Shown here in pieces: positions 42,600-52,957 of a stretch of 64,000 nucleotides of DNA. Location of the stretch: contig OY755183.1 in assembly GCA_963576735.1 (NCBI GenBank), forward strand, positions 7,583,213-7,647,212, in the 5' to 3' direction. Numbering within the stretch: position 1 is the first letter of the stretch; each line of letters opens with the position of its first letter. The notes below the pieces were generated by a model. The model made no database searches and was not told the DNA's origin. It saw nothing but the letters and a program-made list of their open reading frames with translations. A program made the position numbers and the translations under genes. This DNA is from Bedellia somnulentella. Lineage: Eukaryota > Arthropoda > Insecta > Lepidoptera > Bedelliidae.

Positions 42600-44027
42600 A
42601 TGAGTATTGATTCACCTAGTCCCCCTCGCCCTCCAGATCCTCCTCCTGAGGAGATGGATATATATAGCTCGCCTCCTGTATTTTCAAGTGAAGCTCGTAA
42701 ACGTCCATTTTCAATTAATAATGACAATATAATTTCAAAAAAGATTATTGCGAATTCTGAGGTGGCTTCCGCTTCCATCCAAACGGTTTATGTGGATGAA
42801 GCGTTTGCCAATGGGTTAAAGGAGTACACCAATGATGATAAGGGTCCCTTTATTGTTCACGTTTTTCGCGAAGAGCCTGACCCAGCAGCTGGGTTATCTA
42901 TCAGACCTTTAAAATTTGGTCAATTCTTACATAAATCGAACCTGACCAAAAATATTATTAAAGATGGTTTGAAAAAGATTGGAAGAAACCGTATTTCGGT
43001 TGAATTTAACTCTGCTTTAGCTGCTAACGATTTTGCATCTTGCCAACTCATTTCTTTAGCCAAATTCAAATGCTCTATTCCAACTTATAATGTTTCTCGA
43101 ATGGGCATAATAAAAGGGGTCCCCGTTGATTGGTCAATGGAAGAATTAGTTAACTCCATTGAGCTTCCAAATAATTGTGGAAAAATTCTCAAAGCTCGCA
43201 GACTCAGCCGAAAATCTCTTGATGATGCTAATTCACCTAAATGGCTACCAACTCAATCGGTGGTTTTGACATTCCAAGGTCAAAATCTCCCCCAGTATAT
43301 ATATTCTTATAATAATTCTCTACGAGTGGAGACTTATCTCCTCCCAACCATTCAGTGTCTTAACTGCTGCAGATTTGGACATGTTCAAAATCAATGCCGT
43401 TCTAAATCTAGGTGTTATAAATGTTCACAATCTCACAATGGCTGTAATTGTGACATTACTATTGAAAACTCGACTTGCTTATTCTGTTCAGGTAAACACT
43501 TCGCTACTGATAAACGTTGTCCGGAATTTTCCCGACAAAAATCAATAAAATTGGTAATGTCTCAGGACTCTATATCATACTCAGATGCTTCTTCTCGTTT
43601 TCCTCCTGTAAGACGTTCTTACGCTGACGTGGCCTCTGAACTATTTACTGCCCCAAATCAATTTAATTATTCACATTCTTCTACTTCTCCAGTCCAACAA
43701 CCAGTTTCGTATAAAAAAACTATGTATAAGTCTCCAAAACCTCATACATACTCTGGTAAAGGTTATGACAGAATTGCTCATTCTGAAATTATCAGACCAG
43801 AACCTTCATCACTTCAAAATGGGTGCGCTGTTTTGGCGTCTCGGCATGATTCTATTTCTCCAAATGATAATTTAATTGAACTTTTGGCTTCGGCCCTTAT
43901 AAATATCATATCAAAATATAATGACTGTTTACCGGAAAACGTTGCTGCTTTACTGAATAAACTTAACCTCTGTATCAACAATAATGGCCAAACTAACCAT
44001 TCTTCAATGGAACTGCCAGAGTGTTAG
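42600..44027 (+). CDS. LINE ORF1 nucleic-acid-binding protein
   Basis: The frame is an intact 475 codons. The N-terminus is Pro-rich (SPSPPRPPDPPPEEMD). An RRM-like central region follows (GIIKGVPVDWSMEELVNSIE, KARRLSR). Three CCHC-type knuckles lie near residues 255-310: CLNCCRFGHVQNQC, CYKCSQSHNGCNC and CLFCSGKHFATDKRC. This is the gag-like protein that packages LINE RNA. It overlaps the start of ORF2 by 44 bp in the +1 frame. Confidence 0.9.
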   Translation: MSIDSPSPPRPPDPPPEEMDIYSSPPVFSSEARKRPFSINNDNIISKKIIANSEVASASIQTVYVDEAFANGLKEYTNDDKGPFIVHVFREEPDPAAGLSIRPLKFGQFLHKSNLTKNIIKDGLKKIGRNRISVEFNSALAANDFASCQLISLAKFKCSIPTYNVSRMGIIKGVPVDWSMEELVNSIELPNNCGKILKARRLSRKSLDDANSPKWLPTQSVVLTFQGQNLPQYIYSYNNSLRVETYLLPTIQCLNCCRFGHVQNQCRSKSRCYKCSQSHNGCNCDITIENSTCLFCSGKHFATDKRCPEFSRQKSIKLVMSQDSISYSDASSRFPPVRRSYADVASELFTAPNQFNYSHSSTSPVQQPVSYKKTMYKSPKPHTYSGKGYDRIAHSEIIRPEPSSLQNGCAVLASRHDSISPNDNLIELLASALINIISKYNDCLPENVAALLNKLNLCINNNGQTNHSSMELPEC

Positions 44028-47000
44028 AGCTAAAAAATCCGAACTTCTTTATTTATTAAAAAAGTTTGATCCTGCCATCATTGCCCTCTCGGAGACATGG
44101 CTAGTTAAGGATTCCCTTTTCAGGGTGCCTGGCTATGCTTGCCTCCGGGATGACAGGGATGTTAGGGGTGGCGGTAGTGCTCTTCTTATAAGACGGGATA
44201 TATCTTTTTCCCAAATTGCTCTACCTCCCTCAGTGTCTAATATTTATATTACTGCGGTCAAAATTCTAGACTACTCCATTTTATCAGTTTATATTCCTCA
44301 TCCTTCATCTTCTATCATTCTTGAACTTTCTTCTATTCTCTCTTCTATTCCTCATCCCATGATTGTCATGGGTGATCTCAACTGTCATCACACTATGTGG
44401 GGTTGTCATCATACTGATAGTTTTTCTCCTCTTATCTTAGAGTTTTGCGATACATTGGACATTTGCATTATGAATGATGGTTCTCCTACTCGCAGAGTGC
44501 TACCTACCCAAGATCCTAGAAGTGCTGTAGACTTAACTATTTCATCTCCATCTGTGGCTAGATCTTTCAATTGGTCAGTTTTATCCAATTCGTGTGGAAG
44601 TGATCACTTCCCTATTATTATCTCCTCTTCAATAACTATTCCTACTCTTCCAAATTTAGCTCCCCTTTTGCAGTATAGACTGGAATCAGCAAATTGGGAT
44701 GACTATAAGATATCGTTAGAAAATAAATTATCTGCGTTTCCGGTTCTTTCACAGAATAACGTAAAAGATTGTTACACATTTTTTGTTAATGCGATGATAT
44801 TCTCTGCAGACAATAATAAAATTTTCCCAAAAAAAAACCGCTCGCCAATCATCATTCATCTCCTGCTTGGTGGGATAGAGAATGTTCCGAAATTATCCGT
44901 GTAAGACGTAATGCTGAAATTAACTATAACCTTGACATGACGACAGAAAATTTCCTCTTGTATCAAGAGGCAGCGGCAAGATGTCGTAAAACTTTAAAAA
45001 ATAAAAAAAGACAAAGCTGGAAGAGTTTTTGCCAATCTTTACACCCTAGAACCCCGGCTGCTGTTGTTTGGAAACAAATCAAACGATTCCGATCTGCTCT
45101 GACTTCTGGTCCTTATAATTATACGTCCAACTGCTTCTCATGGCTCGAGTCTTTTATAGATCGTTTGGCTCCTCCCATGGTTCCATCTAAGCATATGCTA
45201 CAGTATAACCTATTAAGTATTACTTCTACTAATGATCTTGATCGTCCTTTTTCTGCTGATGAATTGGAATGTGCTATGAAAGGTCTGGTAGACTCTAGTC
45301 CCGGTGAAGATGGGATCCCTTATTCCTTTCTGGTCAACTCTGGTCAAAAGGCCAAGCATTTTTTTTTGGATATTATTAACATATTTTTTTCTACAGGTGT
45401 TATACCCGACACATGGCGTTCTCAAATTATTATTCCAGTATTGAAATATGGAAAACCTTCTTCTTCTGCTTCATCTTATCGTCCAATTGCATTGTCATCA
45501 GTACTTCTTAAAGTCACAGAACATCTCATCAAGAATCGTCTGGAATGGTTTGTAGAAAACCAAGGACTTATTGCTAAATCTCAGTTTGGCTTTCGCAAAG
45601 GTATGAGTACAATGGATAACTTGAGCATTATAATAACTGATATCCGTTCTTCTTATGCCAAAAAGGAATATGTAGTGGCTGTTTTTCTTGACATTCTTTC
45701 AGCCTATGATAATGTTTTACTCCCATTGCTCAGACAAATTTTACTTGATTTGAATGTGCCTGTGAAGTTAACTCATTTTATATTTAATCTCCTAACTTCA
45801 AGATCTATTAGCATTCGCTCTCAATCTTCTTCATCTCCGTCTCCCGCAAGACTTGTCTGGAAAGGTCTCCCCCAGGGATCTGTGCTTAGTCCTCTACTTT
45901 ATAATCTTTACACATCACTCTTAGAATACTCCGTGACAAGCTTTTGCAACATATTACAATATGCTGATGACATTTGTCTCTATGTATCTGCTAAAGATAT
46001 TTCTGTAGCTGAACAACGTATCAACCGAGCCCTTGATTACCTTGATTCCTGGTTATCTGAACATGGTCTTTCCGTTTCAGCTCCTAAGAGCAAATCAATA
46101 ATTTTTACTCGCAAGTATAACGTTCCCTCCGTTTGTATTAAAGTAAATGATGTAGTAATTCCAACTGTTGATAATGTTAAATTTTTAGGGGTCATTTTAG
46201 ACTCTAGGTTATCAGGAAATGCTCACATTAATTATATAGTTGAAAAATGCGAAAAGAGCATTAACGTTATACGGTGTTTATCTGGTGTGTGGTGGGGTTC
46301 TCATCCCTTCACCCAAAAATTGCTCTATAACGCTATTGTTCGCAGCCATTTTGACTATGGTCTATTCTTACTATGCCCTTGCAGTAAGTTAGCTTTAGAA
46401 AAAATTAACAAACTGCAATCTAAATGCCTCCGTATTATATTGGGTGCAATGAAGTCGTCCCCAATTAATGCCATGCAAGTTGAATGTGCAGAGTGCCCTT
46501 TATCAATCAGAAGACAATACCTTTGCGACCGATTCCTATTCAAAGTTGCTCAATCTTCGTCTCACCCCCTTATGGATAAACTCCGGATTCTCAATTCATT
46601 AAATACTTCTGACAGAGAATTCCCACTTCTAAGAAGTTATAACTTTCTTCAAAATTTGCAAAATTCTATTTCCCAATATTCTACTAATCCTTTGTTCCTA
46701 ATCCCCTACGAAGCTCTTATTTTCCAGCCTAATATTTTATTTAACCTCGGTATTCATAAAGATCTTCCCGACCCTAACAAGTCCCTGAGGTCTTGCATCT
46801 CAGAAACAATGTCGGATAGACTTGAAATTTACACTGACGCTTCTAAACTTGACAATAGTCTTGTTGGTGCAGCTGCATGGATTCCCAAATACAAAATCAT
46901 ACTATCTCAAAAATGTCCAGCCGAATCATCCGTCTTTACTGGTGAATCTGTTGCTATTTTAGAAGCTATTAAGTTCTGTATATCTCATAACATACAAAAA

Positions 47001-47680
47001 GCGTTAATTCTCTCTGATTGCCTGAGCAGTTTACAAGCCATGACATCCAATCCATTTAGAAGTAAGAATAAATTCCCCATTATATTAGAAATCAAAAACC
47101 ATCTCGTCACTTGTCATTCGAAAAAAATTGACATTATCATTGGCTGGATTCCCAGTCACTGTGGCATTTCTGGAAATGAGTTGGCTGATAATTATGCCAA
47201 ATTAGTTCCGGCCGTATTGATTACTCAATAATCTATAGTCATGATTTATGCTCGATAGCAAGGCCTCGAATGTTTGAATCTTGGAAATTGCTTTGGCTCC
47301 AGTCAAAATCTTTAAAAGGTAAATATTACGGTGATATCCAGGGTGACGACATTCCGTCTAGACCTTGGTTTTTCAAATGTAAATCTGCTGACAAATGGGT
47401 AGCATCCACTATTTGTAGACTTCGTTTAGGTCATTCGTGTACTCCGGTTCACCTTGCTAAAATAAGGATAAGGGACAGTTCGATTTGCGAGTGTGGATTA
47501 GATGAAGGAACAGTTGACCATATTTTTTTCGCATGTCCTAATTTATCATTTTCTTTATATGATGTTTTGCCTCCTTTCATCCCTCTTCCTACTAATTTTA
47601 AATGTTTACTTTGTTTTGTATATACCCCTTTCATTAAAACTTTATGTCATTTCATCAAGGTCCATAATATAAAATTATAA
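43984..47680 (+). pseudogene. LINE ORF2 (endonuclease, reverse transcriptase, RNase H) with two frameshifts
   Basis: Three segments belong to one protein: 43984-44904, 44937-47231 and 47270-47680. The APE-type endonuclease shows ILQWNCQSVRAKKSEL, ALSETWL, MGDLNCHH and SDHFPI. The reverse transcriptase shows FGFRKGMSTMDNLS, FLDILSAYDNV, GLPQGSVLSPLLYNLY and the YADD box (ILQYADDICLYV). RNase H shows EIYTDASKLDNS, ILEAIKFC and SDCLSSLQA. The C-terminus has a CECGLDEGTVDHIFFACP finger. The first break is at the poly-A run 44829-44837, where a shifted frame gives SPAWWDRECSEI. The second is near 47205. Confidence 0.9.
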
Positions 47681-48289
47681 TGCATTCTTTTTGTTCATAT
47701 TGATAATTTTGTAGTAATTATTTTGTTGGTAATATTTATTTTATTTTTCAACCATGAATGATCAATGAGTGTATGTAAATCAGTTTCAATTTTTTTTTTA
47801 ACTTTTCAAAATGTGTTTTCTTTTCACTGGACGTTGGCAAAGTTACTGTGTTAAAACACGGTCAAAGGCCGTTGAAGAAAAATTGATTGAAAAATTATAG
47901 GGTGACCTACGTATATAAAAAAATATCACTTTCATTAATATTTTTTGTAGTGGAAACTTTTTTTTAAAGTTAATTATTTTTATGATGTATCTTTGCTTAT
48001 TAATAAAAGCTTTTATTTCCAATATTCAATATAAAAATTTATGAAAATTATTATTTCTTTTGTTAAAATTTATCTAAGTAGGCTAACACCGTCCGAAAAG
48101 TTGTGCGCGCATGACTATAGCGGAGCGGGTTACGGGAAGTGGGGAAATAATCCCGAATAAGATTTCACTTCGTATACACTGATGCGTGGGTTCTAATCCT
48201 AATGCGGGGATGTACCAATGTGTCATTTCTTAAGTCATAACTGTCGGACATATATATAAAAATACAAGGCAAATACGACGTGATAACCG

Positions 48290-48635
48290 GTGTTGTACCT
48301 ATTAGACCGTGCAAGCGACTAGTGTTCAAATCCCGGGTCGGGCCTACACCAATTTGTCTTTTCTAAAGACATATGTGTGGTTGATTTATCACGGTTTTTA
48401 ACGGTGAGGAAAAACATTGTGAGGAAACCCACATGGCTGAGTTGTACTTAGTGGTGTGACAGTGTATTCGTACAAAACGGCGATAGGCCTATCACGTGAG
48501 TACACTGTCCATGTAAAACGTGGGCACTCTGAACACCAGGTGACAAAGTCACGTGATGTTCAGAAGTATTAGTACCTCTGCCAAACCCCTTTGGGGTTAT
48601 TTGGCGAGAACGCTTATGTTATGTTATGTTATATG
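48290..48635 (+). repeat. Family B SINE in right arm
   Basis: GGGCCTACACCAATTTGTCT, AACGGTGAGGAAAAACATTG and TACCTCTGCCAAACCCC, with a TTATGTTATGTTATATG tail. The two arms share this insertion. Confidence 0.88.
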
Positions 48636-49070
48636 TTACAAGGCTGTTAACAGCAATAAAAAAGTGCCCATAAATTCACTGACCCAGCAAAATATCTGAT
48701 GTTTAGAATTATTTTTTCTGTGCCACCTTTTTAGGGGATCTATGTGTAAATATGAAATGTAAAAGACAGTACACAACAAGGTAAGCCTCTAATTTACAGG
48801 ATTAAAAAAATGATTTTAAGTAGTTACCCACTTATTAGCTCTGAGTGTCATAAATAACAAATCCTTGAGTATAAAATAATGAAACAGCTTGCAGAAAAGT
48901 ACAATTGGCAGTGTTATCGCTAAAAGCTTCCAGACAACATTTGGGAGGTAAGATCATCAAATTTAGGATACACAGTCATCCGGGTAGACATACCAGACAA
49001 GGGCAAAAATAAATAAATATAATTAGCTTACATTAAAACGAACTTGTTTACTTACAATAATAGTTATTAC

Positions 49071-49318
49071 ATACATATACTCAAGGCTGTAAATCCCTAG
49101 AAGGGGTAGCCCGAGCTAAGGAACTAGAAACTCCTCAGCCACTTTCGGAAAATTGAGTGGGGTAAAGATGGTAAAATAAAGGTTATTGGTAATGGGTCTC
49201 CAACCGCTTCGCCTAAAAATCTCTTAAAAGCCCCAATACCGTTAGTCGCCTCATACGTAAACCCACCGGCAGCAATGGGGTAGTGCTATTTTAAGCCGAC
49301 ACTACACAGCAACTAGTT
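49071..49318 (-). repeat. Family A repeat in right arm
   Basis: CATATACTCAAGGCTGTAAA runs to TTTTAAGCCGACACTACAC. It is the arm partner of 38577-38825. Confidence 0.92.
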
Positions 49319-49525
49319 ATTAATTAAATTGTTTTATTAAGACATTTCAATACATAAATAAATTAGCCTGTATGATGTAAAGTTATTTCCCTTATAATGG
49401 TTATTTTTTATTTACTGGCAATACTAATATCGATGACAGCGACAGCCCTTACCGGCCAAGAAAAGATTGTGGATCTGTACTAGCTCGCGGACGACTTACC
49501 ACAGACTAAACGACTTGTTACCTAT

Positions 49526-51232
49526 GGGCATTTTCACTAAAAAGTGCCCCCCTCCTTTTTAGGGTGTCCCACGTTTTTGAAGTTGTATTATTAAATTCAT
49601 ATATATACATATATTTTTTAAAATTTCTCAAATTAGATTTAAATATATTAGACTTGTATTTAATGAACAGTCGTTGTGAAAATAAGTTTAGTTGATTAAA
49701 TAATGTTGATTCAAAATACTGAAAGGAGATATTTTTAGCCTGTCCCAGTGCTTACCATCTTCGGGTAATTGAAATTTACGGCAATATTTTATAATACACA
49801 CTATGGAAAGTTTACTTAAATATGAAGGAAATTATATGGATAGTCCAACTGAATCGAACTGGTCATTTAAAACTTTTTAATAACACTCGTAAAATTGATT
49901 TGAAAATAATGTCTAAATCTGCAGCCGACCGGACATGTCAGTATAGTGACGGTCTGAATGGATATATTTTTTCTACCAAATCTGTTTTGTTTATTAAAAA
50001 TGGCAACACTACCTACAAAGGATCAAGCTTCCATTTTGAAGTCTGTCAGTTTGCCGAAATTTCGTGACGAGGAGGGAGTGTTTTACTGCTATCAACGGTT
50101 GTCCACAAGTTTCCGAGTCAGGTTTGGAGCCTCTTTTTCTTCTTTAATGCTTTTATTATAATCTTTAACTATTTTAAATCTATTTATACGTTATTACGAT
50201 AAACTTTTAGCTTTACAATGCTGAAAAATAACAATTTATTTAGGTATAATCCATTTTTATTTAATTTCGCCTGGATATGTGTGACGGTCAGTTTGGTGAC
50301 ATTATAAGTCGTCACCTACAGGCTGGACTACCAAAGTCACCAAACTGACGCATAAGGCTAGGACTACATGAAATTAACTTTCATCTATTTATTACTGCAG
50401 AGTCAGAGGCGGTGAGTTTCCTTCCCATCCAGGACAAATAATTGTGTGATGAACAATGATGTTTGTTGTTTTGTGTCTGGGTGTTGTCCGATTTCCATGG
50501 TACAGGGTTTGCTTAGTTTGGATTAGGCCTTGATTGACCTGTGTAATGTGTATGTGAAATATCCCGGATATTTATTTATTAAGCTTTAAAGTACAACAAA
50601 TTATTTTTAAAAAAAATCTGAGTTTTATTTCAACAAATTTTGCATACATGTAACCTAAGCTTTAGGATTTTAGGTATGTCAGTTTGGTGACTGTCCCAAA
50701 TTATAATAAAGTTGTTTTATTTTTATTAATTTTATTTTTAGTATTCTGCTTAGTATTCATTTTTTATATTTTTTTAATTGGCTTAATATTAAGTAATAAC
50801 AAATTATAATTTTAATAACCGGTTTCTAAGTTAACATAAACCAGAAAATTATGAGCACAATGGCATGACTTGTCACCAAACCGAAAGTAAAATGAAAATT
50901 TTAGAAAATTCATTTTATTTCTACATTGTTAAGCATTCAAATATAATATATTGACTTATTTGGAATACATATAAAGCAAAATTTAACTCAATTACCATTT
51001 TGTTTTCGACATACAGCCGTTTCAAAGAGTCACCAAACTGATCACAATTTCAACGTACTGTCCATTTCATTAATGTTTTTTAGTAATTAAACAATGTAAT
51101 TATCGGAAATCAAATATGATTTCCAGTACATCAAACTTTAAAGAACATTCTAAAAACCTTAAACAACAAAAAAAACTTATTTTTTTAAATTCGCAAATTT
51201 TCAAATGGGTGCACCTTTTAGTAAAAATGCCC
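49526..51232. mobile_element. DNA transposon with GGGCATTTT ends and CTAT duplication
   Basis: The left end is GGGCATTTTCACTAAAAAG and the right end (complement) GGGCATTTTTACTAAAAGG. CTAT flanks both sides (49522-49525 and 51233-51236). The motif GTCAGTTTGGTGAC or its inverse occurs near 50287, 50336, 50676, 50868 and 51028. No convincing transposase frame remains. A short frame from 49999 (MATLPTKDQASILKS) ending near GTTTGGAG could be a relic first exon. Confidence 0.75.
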
Positions 51233-51236
51233 CTAT

Positions 51237-52957
51237 ATGTAACAAGTCTTAGCGTACAAACTAAGTGTAATATGTCCTGTCTATGTATATATAAAGACTT
51301 TGATATTAACTAACAAGTCTTAACAAACCGTATTCCAAACAAACTTAATCTTTCTTAATATTATTATATTTAGGTATAGATATATTTAATAGTGATGGCT
51401 ATGAATTCTTAATTGCAGTGAGGTTTCGGCTAAGAACAGCATTAACAAACTGGATTGTCTTTTTCACTAGCAATATTTACTTAGTTTAGAATTAAAATAT
51501 TAGCAAGTTGGCCTAAAACTTTAATTTTAATATAATTCTTTTAAAAATGGACATCGGACTTATGCCATAGAACTATCCTTTTCTGAAATAATGTAATACT
51601 TATGCTCACAGCCATAAATCCCAAAAAGGGGTAGCAGCCAGAGCTTCAGAGCTAGAAACTCCTCTGCCACATTTGGAAGTTGATAGGGGATAAGATAATA
51701 ATGTAATCCAAACCCTCTTCACCAGTACTTACATTTAAAAATACTTATCCACTTTTTCAATTAACCAAACTAGTGAGAGACTAGAGTGTTTCTTTCCTGA
51801 TGATTAGCCACTGATTAATAATGTTGTGATGGATAGTAAGGCACATAATAAATAAGAACACATTAACACTTTCAAAAACTATATTTCAATAAATACGAAA
51901 TAACAAAGCTGTTTCATGTTTAAAAATATTAATGTGGAACAGGTTCAGCTTTCCCCAGTATTCCTCCACAACCTGTAGTAAAGTAGCATCTATTTATGTT
52001 ATTAACTACACAACACATACTTTTATGTTCTTTTCTTCATTTTTTTTGTAGACAATAATGGTTATCAGAAAAGAAGTATTTTGGGAAAACCCACATGACT
52101 TTGATTTTTAGTTGGATGGTATAGTGCATACTATCTTTCTTTCTTTCGTTTATTTCATATTGAACAACGATGCTGGCGCTGGAACTGTCAATATATTTTA
52201 TAAAAAAATCCCCAAAGTAGCGCGTAATATAAGTCCTAATAAAAAAAATATGACATTAACTTCAAATATTTTGCGTTTTCCCAATTTTTCTTAAGATGAC
52301 AATCGTATTATACGTTTAAAATAAATTTTGTTGTTGTAATGAGTCATTGATTGATCATACTAATGACTGTGAATAGGTTAATGCCAGTATCAATAAGAGG
52401 AGCTCCAACTATCTGGCCTAATTATAATGAAATTGTTCAAAATGGTCACCCAGCGCCTTTCTCGCGATAACTCAAATATAGATAACGCTAGACTAAACCA
52501 CCCGAACATAATAAAAAATTGGATAATTGAGTTTAATATTTAATCAAAAGTTTAATATATCAGTCGCAATCTATAACATTCAATAAATTTATGTTTAAAT
52601 ACTTAGATTGTTGTAGACAGCTAGATTGCACATGCCGGTGTATTCCCAATCTCGAATTGCAATGAAAAATAATTTTATTGCTTTTATTACATAGGATTAG
52701 GTTCCATCCAATAAAATGAAGATGAAGTTACAACATTATTAACAAGACAATACCTTCTCGCACCCATTTCTGCTCAAACTCTTGTGGTAGAACAAAAATG
52801 AGCGCATATCTTAAGCCTAGAATCAGTACAAAGAGCACAATCAGATAAATCCACAATGACAATTGTGTTATACAAAAACAGTATAGCTAAATTGTGTTAG
52901 AATAGTAAGACATTCCTTTTCCAATATTGTTATTTTAATCTATTTACATGGTAAGTA
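51237..52957. other. PKA-R1 3' flank, AT-rich, one repeat fragment
   Basis: A partial minus family A copy is at 51598-51700 (TGCTCACAGCCATAAATCCC). The PKA-R1 3' UTR should occupy part of 52000-52957. No other gene is seen. Confidence 0.5.

Larger units (their letters stand above)
42317..47889 (+). mobile_element. I-type non-LTR retrotransposon, full length, flanked by 13-bp duplication
   Basis: The exact 13-mer AAAAATTATAGGG stands on both sides (42304-42316 and 47890-47902). The element has a 5' UTR of about 280 bp, overlapping ORF1 and ORF2, and a 3' UTR ending ATTGATTG. ORF1 has zinc knuckles. ORF2 has endonuclease, reverse transcriptase and RNase H. This order fits the I superclade. Two frameshifts disable ORF2. 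Confidence 0.92.
42206..49476 (-). mobile_element. Right arm of inverted element pair, split by a LINE
   Basis: This is the reverse complement of 38394-40156, present as 42206-42316 and 47903-49476. The LINE at 42317-47889 separates the two parts. Its outer end is the complement of AGATCCACAATC, followed by GTAC at 49477-49480. By eye the two arms agree at well over 90% with scattered substitutions and short indels. Confidence 0.85.
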
